Shown in pieces: positions 23,114 through 36,250 of a stretch of DNA of 64,000 nt (its first letter is position 1; the number at the start of each line of letters is the position of its first letter). The position numbers and the translations under genes are program-made. A model generated the notes under the pieces. The model was given only the letters and a program-made list of their open reading frames with translations. It ran no database searches and was not told where the DNA came from. Source of the DNA: Aphelocoma coerulescens (lineage: Eukaryota; Chordata; Aves; Passeriformes; Corvidae); NCBI RefSeq assembly GCF_041296385.1, contig NW_027183981.1:1713501-1777500 (forward strand). Reading direction: 5' to 3'.

Positions 23114-24040
23114 ATGTTGAAGCAGTCCAGTAGAAAAGGGAGAAAATCCAAAATTCCAGGGAAGGAAAAAAAATCATCTCTCTGTCTCCGGAGAAAAAGA
23201 AGCTGAACCACTGGCCAAAAGCTGACTGGAAAGCAGCAAGCTGGGTGCTTCCTCACTCCCCTGCCGCAGCTGGAAAAAAAAATCCCTATCTCTGTGTGAC
23301 CTTGAACAAGCTGCAAACTGCTTTGAAAAAGTTTTGCTGTTTTTCCTTCTCCCTCTCAGGCTCAGTTTAAAGGCATAGAAAGGCACAAAAATTAATTTCT
23401 GGGCATAGGGCAGCGATATGGGATACACATCATAAAATCATCCGAAGACAAGCTGCTCGGTCTCTGGGGGGACCCAGCAGAGCCCGTGTCTCCTTCTCGG
23501 TCTGTGTGTCACCCCCTGTCCAGGGTGTCTCCCCTAGCCGGTCCACAGTGTCCCCGTGTCCCCCTTGGTCCGCTGTCACGCCCTGTCCCGTTGTCACCCC
23601 CCCTATTACCCCCCACCCGATCCCCAGTACCCCCCCGTCCCCATCTCCCCTCTGTCCCATCCCGTTCCGATTCCTGGTGCCCCTTTCCCTGTGTCCCCCT
23701 GACCCGGACCCCCCTCACCCCGGTGTCACCCCCCCCACCCAGTCTCCGGTGCCTCCTGTTCCTGTGTCGTGGTCCCATTCCCATCGCAGCTCCTGATCCC
23801 AGTCCCGTTCCAGATCCCTGTTCCCATTCCCAGTCCCGTTCCCATTCCTTATCCCACATTTCCGCTCCCATTCCCCCATTCTCTATCCCACATTCCCGTT
23901 CCCCCATTCCTTATCCCATATTACCACTCCCATCCCCCCATCCCCTTTCTCATCCACATTCCTGCTCCCGTTGCCCCGTTCCCTACCCCACATTCCCGCT
24001 CCTGTTCCCTACCCTACATTCCTGCTCCCGTTCCCTACCC
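23114..24040. other. No gene; C-rich lead-in to the hexamer array
   Basis: 23114-23480 shows nothing. From 23480 the plus strand becomes strongly pyrimidine- and C-rich (CCCGTGTCCC, CATTCCC) and grades into the array. Long open frames here, in all readings, are by-products of this composition. Confidence 0.6.
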
Positions 24041-24489
24041 CCCACTCCCGTTCCCATTCCCACTCCCGTTCCCGTTCCCACTCCCGTTCCCGTTCCCGTT
24101 CCCACTCCCGTTCCCGTTCCCACTCCCGTTCCCGTTCCCACTCCCGTTCCCATTCCCACTCCCGTTCCCACTCCCGTTCCCGTTCCCACTCCCGCTCCCG
24201 TTCCCACTCCCGCTCCCGTTCCCACTCCCGTTCCCACTCCCGCTCCCGTTCCCACTCCCGTTCCCACTCCCACTCCCGTTCCCGTTCCCACTCCCGTTCC
24301 CGTTCCCGTTCCCACTCCCGTTCCCACTCCCGTTCCCGTTCCCACTCCCGTTCCCGTTCCCGTTCCCACTCCCGTTCCCACTCCCGTTCCCGTTCCCACT
24401 CCCGTTCCCGTTCCCGTTCCCACTCCCGTTCCCACTCCCGTTCCCGTTCCCACTCCCGTTCCCGTTCCCACTCCCGTTCCCGTTCCCTG
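24041..24489. repeat. Hexamer array (CCCGTT/CCCACT)n, G-quadruplex-prone
   Basis: About 450 bp of CCCGTT and CCCACT units in mixed order, roughly 75 hexamers. The minus strand is therefore a regular GGG-N3-GGG series, the ideal spacing for G-quadruplexes. Because the unit length is a multiple of three and has no stop in any frame, every reading is open (Pro-Val-Pro-Thr, Phe-Pro-Leu-Pro, Ser-Arg-Ser-His). These are not genes. It ends about 70 bp before a CCAAT box. Confidence 0.95.
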
Positions 24490-24561
24490 CTCACCGGACA
24501 CCGCCCCCGCCCGGGCTTCGGCCGCGGTCTCACGTAGCCGAACCCCACCGCTCTGGCTCCA

Positions 24562-24596
24562 CCAATCACCGCGCGCGACCGCTCTCTTATTTGCAT
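24562..24596 (+). promoter_or_regulatory. CCAAT box and octamer of a CpG-rich promoter
   Basis: CCAAT at 24562-24566 and a perfect octamer ATTTGCAT at 24589-24596 sit in CpG-rich DNA about 300 bp upstream of the ATG at 24898. Octamer plus CCAAT promoters occur in MHC class II and some other genes. No TATA box is clear. Confidence 0.55.
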
Positions 24597-24897
24597 GGCC
24601 ACGCCCCCACACGGCCCGAGCGTTGTGGCCACACCCGCTCCCGTCGGTCACGCCCACCGCGGGTAACCACGCCCCCTGGCAGTTCCCTCCCAGTGCTCCC
24701 AGTTCTTTCCCGGTGCTCCCAGTATCCCTCCCCCTGGGTGGCCGGGAGTCGGGGTTCGCCTTGTCCTTATGCATCTCTGTCGTGCTCTGCGCAGAGGAAT
24801 CCCGGGAGCTGCTTCTTCCTGCGAGAGCGGCTCTCCTGGGACTGGGCATCCCAGGGCACAGCGCGGCTGCTTTTGGGGTGTTGGCACCTGCCCGGCG

Positions 24898-24974
24898 ATG
24901 GCCATGGGGCATGTGGGGGGAGCTGGGGCCGTACTGGTGTTACTGGAGGTTCTGGGAGCCGCCCCGGCCGCCGG
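24898..24974 (+). CDS. Isolated signal-peptide exon, MHC class II beta-like (tentative)
   Basis: The ATG at 24898 opens 25 codons with a hydrophobic core (GAVLVLLEVLGAAPAA) followed by a consensus donor GG/GTGAGC. The sequence, its alanine-rich end and the short first exon resemble leader exons of bird MHC class II beta genes. The octamer and CCAAT box upstream fit as well. No beta-1, beta-2 or transmembrane exon was found downstream before the zinc-finger gene, so it is either an orphan exon, the start of a gene lost here, or a first exon of something else. The family name is a resemblance only. Confidence 0.35.
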
Positions 24975-26418
24975 GTGAGCGGGGGGGCGAGGTGACAATG
25001 GGGAGAGGGGCCTGGAACCCCCAAAACCAAGCACGGGGGAGGGTGGGGATGGGGGGGACGATGAAGAAGGGGCAGAAGAGCTGGGGAAAAGAGGGGGCTG
25101 GGACCCCCAGACAGAACGGGAGCAGGGTGGGACACCCAAATTGAGTTGGGAGGGGTCTGTGGATTGGGGGAACGCTGGGAAAGGGAAGGAGGGGGGAGGG
25201 AAAGGTGGGGTGGGGATGGAAGAAGGGCCGTTCCAGGGGTGTCCAGCCCTGTCCCCCAGCACCTGAACCCTGGAGCGATTCCCTGCGGCTCGGGAGGGGC
25301 GGATCCGCACTGGGGGGTCCCCAAAGCCCCTGCCCATCCCTGGGGGCTCATGGGGGGCTCCCCCCACCCAGCAGCCGGTGCTGCGGCGGCCGTGGGGCAG
25401 CGACGGGTGGGAAGGGGAGTCCGGGGTGGGAGCGGGGGAGGAGCGGGAGGACGAGGGGGGAGAGAGAAGCAGGAGGAGCAGGAACAGGAGGGGAAGGAAG
25501 AGGAGGAGCCCGAACCGGAAGAAGAGGAGGAGAATCGGGGGGATCCGTCGCCGCTCGCTGAGTCCATAGCTCCCCTGGGCCTGACTGCATCGCATCCCCC
25601 CGCATTCCGCCGGTGACCGGGGAGGGGAAGTTCGCCCCAAATCTATCGCGGGATCTCCGGGAGGATTTTTTCTGGGGAGGTGTTTGGAGCTCGCAGATTC
25701 CGGAATCGAGTCGCAAATCTATTTCGGTGTCCCTGGGAAGGTATTTTTTTATCTATATGATGAGGGGGTATTTTTGGATCTTGCAGGAGTCCAAAGCTGA
25801 GCCGCAAATGCCCCTTGGGGGGATTTTGAGGGGCCCGCGTGGCGATCGTCCGGTACCGTTGGGCGGGACATGGGTTTTGGGGATCCCCGGGAGAGCCGGG
25901 GGGTGAAACACGGGAGCCCCCCGTTAACAGAGCTGGGGGACCCCCGGCAGCCTGGAGGGGTGGGGGAGCCTGGAGATGAGTGGGATTCGGGCCCCCTGAC
26001 CCTGAAAGTGTTCGCAGGGAGAGGGGGAAGCCCCGAGTACTTGGAGGGGGGGGAAGCTGAGGAGGGGGACCATAGGACCCCTAGGAGCCGAAGCAGAATC
26101 AGGGGAGGATGACCCCTGAGACCCCCGAAATGCCCCCAGCATCCCTAAGCAGGACTTGGGAGAGGGTATCCTCAGGACCCACAGGCCCCCCAGCAGCCCT
26201 GAGAAGAGGGACCGCCATAACCCCAAAGTAAGGACACTGGAAACAGGGAACTCCTGGGAGAGTTGTTTTGGACTCCTTGATTTCTGGAGGTTTTTGTGGA
26301 CACCAGACCCACGGTGACTTCTAGAGATGGACTTGGACAGCGGAACCCCCAAAGCCAACACTCTCGCATCTTGTTTTTCCCTCCAAACCAGGATTTCCCA
26401 TTCCCAAACCTTGGCCGG
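24975..26418 (+). other. GC-rich spacer upstream of the zinc-finger gene
   Basis: CpG-rich to about 25900 with purine-rich GGAGGA stretches (25430-25560), which make long but low-complexity open frames on both strands. 25600-25870 contains two similar blocks ending in a GGAAT(C)GAG/TCCAAAGCTGAG-like motif followed by CGCAAAT. This may be the promoter or 5' UTR of the zinc-finger gene. No coding exon is recognised. Confidence 0.45.
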
Positions 26419-27507
<1,089 letters not shown>

Positions 27508-28204
27508 GAGTGTCCCAAATGTGGGAAGAGCTTTTCACAGAGCTGTCACTTGACCCAACCCCAACAGAGCCACCAGTAAGGGAAGCCCTGTGAGTCCCCT
27601 GAGTGCAGGAAGAGCTTTGTGTGCTGTTCCAACTCCATCCCCCTTTGGAGGACCCCTGTTAGATGATGCACAGTGACCCCCCTTGGGCAGAGACTTGGTG
27701 ATCCATGCTCCTGGTGATCCGTGTTGGGATCATCCTGGCTGGTGGTCTCCACATCTGCCTGGCTCCCTGTGGGCACCTGGACGCAGCAGGACAAAAATTC
27801 ACTGGGATGCAGACTGACATCAGGAATTCATTTGGGACAGCATTTTCTTTTTAATTTTGACCCCAAAACCTCTCACCTTTTGCATCCAATAATTTCTTCT
27901 GGTGGCATCAAGAAATACTGGATGGTCTTGGAGGTCTTTTTCAACCTAAATCATTCCATAATTCTAATTCTCTCTGGCCCACAGGCATCTTCCACAGCCA
28001 AACCGTGATGGACTGGGGCAAAAAGCAAGATTTTGGAGACAATGGAGTGGAAACCTCTCTAAAAAAGGTTCTTCCCACCCACCCAAGCACATGGATACTC
28101 AGCCAGCATGGACACTTAAATCCTTTTATTTTAGCCTTGATTTTGTTTTCATTCTTCTTCATCCCTTCACCCAACATTGGGGTAAAAATAAAGACATTGA
28201 ACTA
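27508..28204 (+). other. Probable 3' UTR of the zinc-finger gene, with a CR1 tail at ~27900-27975
   Basis: Decayed eighth and ninth finger sequence continues to about 27620. A short CR1 3' end (TTTTTCAACCTAAATCATTCC) lies at 27935-27975. An AATAAA at 28187-28192 could end the transcript. Confidence 0.5.
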
Positions 28205-28480
28205 ACACATGGATGGGGATATGGAAGGGGACGTGGGGGACACAGGCATGGATGGGAACATTGTGGGACATGGGTGGGGACATGGTGGGGACAGGGACAT
28301 GGTCATGGGTGCAGACATGGCTGTGGATGGGGATATTGAGTGTGGGGGGTCAGACATAGATGGTGACGTGGGGGTATATGGCCATGGATGAGGACGTGGG
28401 GGACGTAGCCATGGATGGTGACAAGTGGCCTAGGGGACAAGTCCATGGGTTGATATATCCATGCCATGAGGTGTCCCGTG
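28205..28480. repeat. GGGACATGGATGG-type minisatellite
   Basis: Degenerate ~12-18 bp units rich in GGGGACATGG and ATGGATGGGGA between the zinc-finger and P450 genes. Confidence 0.85.
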
Positions 28481-28816
28481 ACCAAGGACAACACATCCCC
28501 ACCACCACCATGATGACACTGTCCCCTTCATGCTACCATTTATTCCCCACTCCTCCCCTGGATGTGACACCTGCCTCACGGGGTGTCCCCATGTCCTGGT
28601 GACCCATGTCCCTCAGGCCACTCCTGGCAGTGGCTCCAGCAGCAGCCAAAGCCCGTTTTCGGCACGCAGGATCAGCTCGGGCTTGCGGCGTGGGGGTGGC
28701 CTCGCTGTGTCCCTCCGCAGCACGAACCGGGACAGCATCAGTGCCACCACCACCTTCATCTCAGCCATGGCGAAGCTCTGCCCGATGCAGTTCCTGCCAC
28801 CACATCTCCACTGTCA

Positions 28817-29005
<189 letters not shown>

Positions 29006-29689
29006 TCACCACTGTGGTGACAGGGATGCCTCGTAGGGTGGCCTTACCTCAGGCTCGGGCCAGAGGTCTGGGTTGTGGTGGGTCCTGTAGATGCTCATCA
29101 GGCAGGTGACCCCTGGTGTGATGGGAATGACCACTTTAGGGACAGCAGATGAGGGTGGGTGGTGACATTAGGGACACCCTGGCCATGCCATACCCTTGGG
29201 GATGATGCGGCCATCACGCAGGGGGATGTCCTCGGTGCAGCGCCGGGACACAGCAGTGACAGGAGGGTGCAGCCGCAGACTCTCCTTGATGCACATGGTG
29301 GTGAAGGGCAGCTGGGACAGGTCCTCCCTAGGGACAAGTGGGGGTGGCACCATGTCCCCGAGCCACGTGGCCGGAGGTGGCCTTGGGGACATCTCACCAT
29401 TCAATGTCCGCAGCGTCCCGGCCAGCCAGGAGCTCCTGGACCTCCTGGCGGCACCGCTCCTGGTGCTCAGGGTGGCCAGCCAGGTTGTAGAATAGCCACG
29501 CCAGGCCACTGGCCGTGGTGTCGTGGCCTGTGGGGACATTGGATGAGCGAGGGGACACCAGAGTGGCTCGTCCCCAATGGCACCTGGGAGCTCGTGCTCA
29601 CCCTCAGACATGAAGGTGTCAGCCTCAGCCGCGATGTCCTCATCGGACAGAGTGTGGCCGTTCTCGTCCTGCAGGAGTGAGATGAGCCA

Positions 29690-29960
29690 TCGGCCACCTG
29701 GGACCACCAGTCTATGACCAAATCCCATCCATGGCCACCACTGTTCACCCATGGCCACCACCATCCCACTGGCCACCACCTTTCTGGTCAGTGCTGCCCA
29801 TGGCCACCACTGTTTTCCCCCCTTGGCCACCAGTATATGCCCAAACCCCCCCATGGCCACCAGCATCCCACTGGTCTATGACAAACATTTCCATGGCCAC
29901 CGCCACCCTCTTGACCACCTCCATGCCCCCATGGCCACCACCCCTGACCCCCCAGCCCCA
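29690..29960. repeat. CCATGGCCACCA minisatellite in intron 6 of the P450
   Basis: Degenerate repeats of CCATGGCCACCAC(C) spaced 20-40 bp apart fill the intron. Confidence 0.85.
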
Positions 29961-30239
29961 CCTTGGTGAGCAGCAGGAGGTCGATGAAGTCCATGCTGCG
30001 TCCCCGGTGGCCATCCAGCCAGGCCTGGTGGCCCAGGCGGGCGAGGGCACGGCGCCGGCGCTGCACCACATCAGCAGTGAAGGCATGGACAGTGGCGCAG
30101 GCACGGGCAAAGCGCTGGCCATCAGAGGAAAGGCTGTAGAGCCACCACGGGTGGAGAAGTGGCTGGAGCTGGCGCCGGACCACCAATGAGCTCAGCTCCA
30201 GGATGGCCTGGATGTACTCACTGGGCTGCCTGCAGGAAC

Positions 30240-30480
30240 CAGGGACAGTGGGGGGACACTATGGCCACCAGGATGGCCAACAGGGAGGATGGCAGGGCCA
30301 TTGTGCCACCGGAATGGCCAGTGGGGACAATGGTGGGACCAGGATGGCCAATAGGGACAATGGAGGGGCCACCATGGCCCCCATGAGGGCCAACGCGGAC
30401 TATGGTGGGGCCACCGTGGTCACCAGGATGGTCAACAGGGACAATGGTGGGGTCACCACGGCCACCAGGATGGTCAGGTG
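30240..30480. repeat. ~30 bp minisatellite in intron 5 of the P450
   Basis: Units such as GGATGGCCAACAGGGACAAT GGTGGGGCCACC repeat about seven times. Confidence 0.88.
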
Positions 30481-31149
30481 GGACAGGTGACACTCACTCC
30501 TGGCAGTGGCTCTCGTGGCTGAAGATGCACTTCTGGAGTGTGTCCAGGGTGAGGAGGCTCAGGGGCTGCAGCACCTCCAACCCCACCGGCCCCCCGCCGG
30601 CTGCTACTGTTGCCACCCCCCACTTGGCCTGCGGGGATGGACTGCATCAGGGAGGGAACAGGGAGGGGACAGGGACAGGGACAAGGGATGGGGACCGGGG
30701 GGGGCATTGGGGGTGGGACAGGGGGCAGAGTTGGAGTGGGGGTGTGGGACAGGGATGGGGTGATGAGCGAGGGGTGGGGTTGGGGTTTGAGGGCAGGTTT
30801 GGGTTTGGGGTATGGGACAGTAGAGGATTTGGGGTACAGGACAAGACTCGGGGTGCAGGACAGGACTCAGGGTGCAGCAGTGGGTACAGGACAGAGTTTT
30901 GGGTGCAGGACTCAGGGTTTGGGATGCACGTCAGAGTTCAGGACTTGGGGTTGAGGTCAGGATTTGGGGTGCGAATGGGGACTCGTGCGCATCTCGGATC
31001 TCTCACGAGCAGCACGCGGGTGCTCTGGTTGAAGATTCCCAGGTAATTCCGAAGCACAGTCCCCGTGGAAGGCGGGCGTCAGGAGTCGCCGGTGCCGCGC
31101 CCAGCGCTGCCCGCGGCTCAGCAGCAGCCCCTCCCCTGGGGGGGGACAC

Positions 31150-31560
31150 CGGGGTCCGCCAGGGGCACCCACGGGGGTTGTCCCTGTCCCCTGCTGCCCC
31201 TGACCCCTGTGACACACCCAGATCCATCCTGGGGGCACCCAGAGGGGTTGTCCCTGTCCCCCGGTGCCCTGTCCTGTGTGACACACCCGGATCCACCGGG
31301 GGTACCCAGGGATTCTGCCCCCAAAACCTGCTGTCTCCTCCCCTGTGACATCTGTACCCACCAGGGGCACCCAGGGGGGCTGTCCCTGTCCCCCGCTGCC
31401 CCTGACCCCTGTGAGACACCCAGATCCATCCTGCGGGCACCCAGGGGGTCTCTCACGTCCCCCACTGCCCCTGTTACACACCCGGATCCATCTGGGGAGG
31501 CACTCAGGGGTGCTGTCCCCACCCCTGTGACACCCAGCTCCATTCGGGGGGCAGCCAGGG
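31150..31560. repeat. ~62 bp minisatellite in intron 3 of the P450
   Basis: About six units containing GGTTGTCCCTGTCCCC, then CCTGACCCCTGTGACACACC and CAGATCCATCCTGG. A pure run of 20 C follows at 31579-31598, just before exon 3's donor. Confidence 0.9.
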
Positions 31561-32299
31561 GTGGTGTCCCCACCCCAACCCCCCCCCCCCCCCCCCCCAC
31601 TCACCCAGCCAGGGCTTGAGGAAGCTGTAGAAAAGTTCGTCCTTGGGAGCCACAAAGGCTGTGGGGGACAGAGACGGGGTGGGCAGGGGTTCACTGGGGT
31701 GGCATCAGGTCCCCTGGGTGGGGACACTGGGGGTGGGGCCCCCCTGTCTGCACCCATAACCCTCAGGTGGGGACCCCGGGGTGGGCACCCTCTCCCAGCA
31801 CCCATGGCCACTACATGGGGGGCAACCAGAGGCTGGACATGGTGACACCTTTGGGTGGTCTTGGGGAACCTCAAGGACAGATTGGTGGCCACTATGGGGC
31901 GGCGTTTGGCCTGGCCATGGTGACGCCTCTGAGGACCTGTGGGGTTGGGTTGGTGGCCACTGCCCAGGCACTGCCAGGTCTCTGTGCCAGCTGTGGTGAC
32001 ACCCGTGGGTGGCCCTGGGGACCCATTGGATGTCCCATGTCCCACCTGAGGCACTGAGGAGTGGCCGGAGGGTGCTGGGGTGGAAGAGACGCAGGACAGG
32101 CAGCCAGGGAAGTCCCCACCAGAGGCAGCCGTGACGGTACCGGGCCACCAAGGCGTCCACCTGCTGTAGGCCTTGCTCCGTACCCTGCCCCTGGGGACAG
32201 CAGCGGACATGTGTGTCATCAGGGGCACAGACAGGCTTGGGGACACATGTGTCTTCAGGACACTGCCAGCCCTGGGGACATGTGTGTCTGCCTCCTCTG

Positions 32300-32630
32300 T
32301 CCCCTCACAGGTGCCACTACCCCATTCTCACTGTCTCTTTGCCAGTGCCACAACCCCGTCCTCACTGTGCCCCCAAGTGCCACCACTCCATTCCTCCTGT
32401 CCCCTTGCCAGTGCCCCCACCCCGTCCTCACTGTGCCCCCAAGTGCCACCACTCCATTCCTCCTGTCCCCTTGCCAGTGCCACCACTCCATCCTCACTGT
32501 GCCCCCAAGTGCCACCACTCCATTCCTCCTGTCCCCTTGCAGGTGCCACCACCCCGTCCTCACTGTCCCCCCAAGTGCCACCACTCCATTCCTCCTGTCC
32601 CCTTGCAGGTGCCACCACCCCAGGTGCCAC
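32300..32630. repeat. ~65 bp minisatellite in intron 1 of the P450
   Basis: Five to six units with the blocks AAGTGCCACCACTCCATTCC, TCCTGTCCCCTTGC and CCCGTCCTCACTGTG. Confidence 0.92.
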
Positions 32631-32999
32631 CGGCCGTGCCCTCACCATGCCGGTGTGTCCCAGCAACCAGTTGCGCCAGGGTGGGATGGGGAACTTGTTC
32701 AGCTGGCGACAAGTGGCCCGGAATCGGGTGACAGCCACCAGCGCATCCCAGAGCCACCGCAGCAGCAGGGCCACCACGAAGGTGCCCAGGGCCACCGCGC
32801 CCAGGGAACCTAGCGCCGCGGCCACCGCCATGGAACCGCTCCTGCGGACAGGCTGGGGACAGGGCAAGGGTCGGGCGCGGGCGGTGTCGCCCGCGGGGTC
32901 ACGTGGCCCCGCGCTGGGTGTCACCGGATGCCTCCAGGTGGCTTTTGTCGCAATGCGCGTCCTGGTGGCAGCGTCCCCTGACACGTCCTGGTGGCATCG

Positions 33000-33690
33000 T
33001 GTCCCCTCCCCTCCGTGTGTCCCCGTCTCACTGTGTGTGTCCCTGTCCCCACATGTGTCCCCGTCCCCCTTCCGTGTCCCACTCTGTGTCCCTGTCCCCC
33101 ACCCCTGTGTCCCTGTCCCTCTCCACGTGTCCCCTGTCCACTGCCGTGTGTCCCTGTCCCCCCCGAGTGTCCCCGTCCCCATCTTCCCCGTGTGACCCTG
33201 TCCGCTTCTGTGTGTCCCTGTCCCTCCCCGTATGTCCCCTGCCCCCCGCCCCCCCCCGTGTCCCGCAGGGTGTCTCCATGTCCCGCAGGATGTTGCCGTG
33301 GCTGTTCCTTGCGCGGAGCATCTGTGCCCGTCCCGGAACACGTAGGGACATGCCACGACACCCCGTGACACCTTTTGACCTCTGGTTTTGTCTCTGGTCT
33401 TTTCTCCTTGGTTTGGGTCCTTTCCACCTCTTTTGGGTCCTTTAACTCTATTTTGGGTACTTTCCCTTCTTCTATGTCTTTTCCCCCCGTTTTCGGTCCT
33501 TTCCCCAGTTTTAGGTGCATTGTTCAGATTTTGGGTCCTTTCCCTTAATTTTGGGTGCCCTCCCCCTGCTTTGATGCATTTTTGGGTGTCTTTCCCCCCT
33601 CAACCCCCTCCCCACCCTTCCCCTCACACACCCTCACCCCCTGCCCACCCTTTTTCCCCCAGGTGTCCCCACGGATGTCCTCCACGCCAC
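33000..33690. repeat. Two low-complexity minisatellites between the P450 and PGLYRP2
   Basis: 33000-33260 is TGTGTCCCTGTCCC-type repeats. 33395-33600 is repeats of TTTTGGGTCCTTTCC. No gene is seen. The head-to-head genes start on either side, so regulatory sequence is likely but not identifiable. Confidence 0.8.
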
Positions 33691-35924
33691 ATGGACTCCA
33701 TGGGTGACATCATGGATGTCCTCGAGTCCCCAGCCCCGGGGCTCCCCCGTCACCACCACGGCACTGGGGCAGGTGCTGGAGCACCTGCTGGAGCACTCTG
33801 GAGTGCCAGGCCGTGCTGGGCAAGTACCCCTGGGACCTCCCCAGCTCTCACTCCTGGGCAGTGGCAGCTCCTGACCAAGCTCCTCTGCCGTGACCCCGCG
33901 ACACTGGACACTCAACGGCTCCACGGTGGCCCTCAGTCCCCTCCTCGCCAGCATCGAGATGGGGCTGAGATCTGGAGGATTTGGGTGGCCTCTCCCCAGC
34001 CTCAACCCCCTGCTGATCCTCTCTTCGCTGTCACCACCACCGAGGCTTTGGGGACATCTCTCCTGGTGCCGACAATGGGATCATGCTGGGACCCAGCGGC
34101 TGCTGGGATGACATGGGGAACTGCCAAAATTACATCTTGCAGGGCCTCCCATCCCCTGTCCCTGATGCTGTGGCCACTATGGATGGGGTGGTCCTGGGGG
34201 TGTGACTGGCCCGGGAGCCCCTCCTGCTGGCCAAGCTGCTCTGAGGCTACTGCAGGACCAGCAATGGCTTGGAAATGAGGAGATTCCCCAGCAGTTACTG
34301 GCACCGGGATTTCAGGGTGCTGGTGGGGCCAGGACAGCTGGAGAAGGAGAAGACAAAAGGAGGTTTTGGGGGTGCTGTGGGTGCTGTCACTCACCTGGCA
34401 TCTCCTGAGGGATGTGAGGACACAGCAGGTGGTGACCATGGCTCGTTGGGTGTCACAGGAGTTCAGCGAGCACTACATGGGTATGGGCAGGGGATGTCAC
34501 CCCCTAAACGGGGTTGTCACCACACAAATGGGGGTTGTCACTGCACAAATGGGGTGGGAGGGTGTGGGAGGGGACCCCAGGTGGGTGGGGTGGGGTCACT
34601 CTGGTGGGCAGGCACTGAGAGATGAGGGCAGGGACAGGTGGCTTGGTGTGGTGGGACATCTTCGGGTCCCCTGGGTGGTCACCACCATGTCCCCTGGATG
34701 GCCACCACCATGCTGCCTGGGTGGACACCACTGTGTCCCCTTGATGACCTCCACCATGTCCTCTGTATGGCCACCACTCTGTCCCCCAGATGGCCACCAC
34801 TCTCCCCTCGGTGATGGTCCCTGGGTGGCCACCACTATGTCTCCATGGCCAATACTGTTGTGTCCCCTGGACACTGGCCACCTCATGTCCTGGCCAGAGG
34901 ACACTCTGAGCAGCCCCTCCCCGTCCCCTCAGTAACTCCCAGGAGGACCCTCCCACATCCAGGCTGAAGGTCCCTCAGGTGTCCCCACGTGTCCCAAAGG
35001 ACCCATTGAGCCCCTTGTCCCCAGGTGGACTCTGCCATGTCCCCAAGGGCTCATGAGACACATGGAGCCCCTTGCCCCTGCAGAGTGCCTGGCCATTGTG
35101 CCCCGCTGCATGTGGGGGGCCCGTCCCTGCTGGGGCACCCTGTAATTGCTGCAGCTCCTGCTGGGCTCCATGTTCCTCCACCACACCCTGGAGCCGACAC
35201 GGCCATGCCAGAGCTTCTGCCCCTGTGCCCGTGCCACGAGGGACAGGCAGAGCTTTCACCAGGACACCCGCACCTGGGACGACATTGGCTGCAGGTCATT
35301 GTCACCCCTCAAGGGAGCTGTCATTGTACCCTTGTGGGCCCTGTCACCCCCTGAGAGACCCGTTGCCTCCCAAGGTCCCCATCACCCCCTGCAGTCACTG
35401 TGACCCCTGTGATCCCTGTCACCCACTGTGGTCCCCATCACTGTCCCCTTGTAGTCCCCACCATTGTCCCCCCACTGTCCCTATCACTGTCCCACTGTGG
35501 TCTCTGTCACCCTCTGTGGTCCCTTTCGCCCCCCATGGTCCCCTTGTAGTCCCTACCATTGTCCCCTCCATGATCCCCACCATTGTCCCCATCAGGTCCT
35601 TGCAGCTTCGTGGTGGGCTCAGACGGATACCTGTACGAGGGTCGGGGGTGGCGCTGGGTCGGTGCCCACACCAAGGACTACAATACCAAAGGCTTGGGCA
35701 TTGGCATCACCTGGGACTTCTCGGCCACCCTGCTGGACCCCGACACCCTGGCCCTGGTGCAGGACGAGCTCCTGCCCTGTGCCGTCCACTCTGGCCCCGT
35801 CCGGCCAGACTTCACCCTGTGTGGCCACCGCCAGCTCAGCCATGCCAACTGCCCTGGCAACGCCCTCTTCCAGGAGATCCAGAGCTGGCCCAGCTTCCAG
35901 GGCTTGGGGTGGGTGTCCCAGTAG
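33690..35924 (+). pseudogene. PGLYRP2: PGLYRP2 (N-acetylmuramoyl-L-alanine amidase) pseudogene
   Basis: Pieces of peptidoglycan recognition protein 2 occur in order. They are the N-terminal region (about 33690-34130; GSTVALSPLLASIEMGL and LFAVTTTEALGTS), a middle region (34130-34480; AVATMDGVVLG, then VSQEFSEHYMG) and the amidase domain in two exons (35088-35293 and 35609-35924; MFLHHTLEP and SFVVGSDGYLYEGRGW, then GHRQLSHANCPG). Histidines and the cysteine at the zinc positions remain. The intact protein is a secreted liver and skin enzyme that cleaves bacterial peptidoglycan. Here the N-terminal exon changes frame near 33900. Stops interrupt 34200-34245 (VVLGV then stop, AKLL then stop), and a TAA at ~35141 sits inside the amidase fold. 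The last exon alone is open and ends in GLGWVSQ then stop. Its position beside a CYP4F22-like gene matches human 19p13.12 and supports the assignment. Confidence 0.85.
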
Positions 35925-35969
35925 GGTTGGTGGGAGGGGGTTTGGAGTGATGATGCTGGGACTGACTGT

Positions 35970-36250
35970 GCCCTGTGCCATGCTCCATGGTCATGTCCCG
36001 TGCCATGTCCTGTGTCCTGTGCCATGTCCTATGCCCTGTGTCCCGTGCCATGCTCCACAGTCATGTCCCATGTCCCTGTGCTCTCTAGCTGTGCCCCGTG
36101 TCTTGTGTCATGTCCCATGTCCTGTGCCATGCTCCAAGGTCATGTCCCAACCCACGGCATGCCCTCTATCCTGTGCCATGTCCCACGCCACACTTCACAC
36201 CATGCCCCACGCCATGCCCCAGGCCATGCCCCAAGCCGTGCATGGCTGCC
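35970..36250. repeat. GCCATGTCCTGTGCC minisatellite
   Basis: Degenerate 14-20 bp units of CCATGTCC(TGTG/CATG)CC type follow the PGLYRP2 remnant. 36251-36500 is unassigned. Confidence 0.85.

Noticed and set aside
23486..25144. 552-codon plus-strand ORF and similarly long ORFs on both strands
   Set aside because: Produced by the hexamer array and CG-rich composition. The translations are Pro-Val-Pro-Thr, Phe-Pro-Leu or Ser-Arg-Ser-His repeats without a domain.
32328..33371. 347-codon minus-strand ORF covering the first P450 exon
   Set aside because: Only residues encoded by 32831-32646 are P450. The rest reads through the intron 1 minisatellite and upstream repeats.
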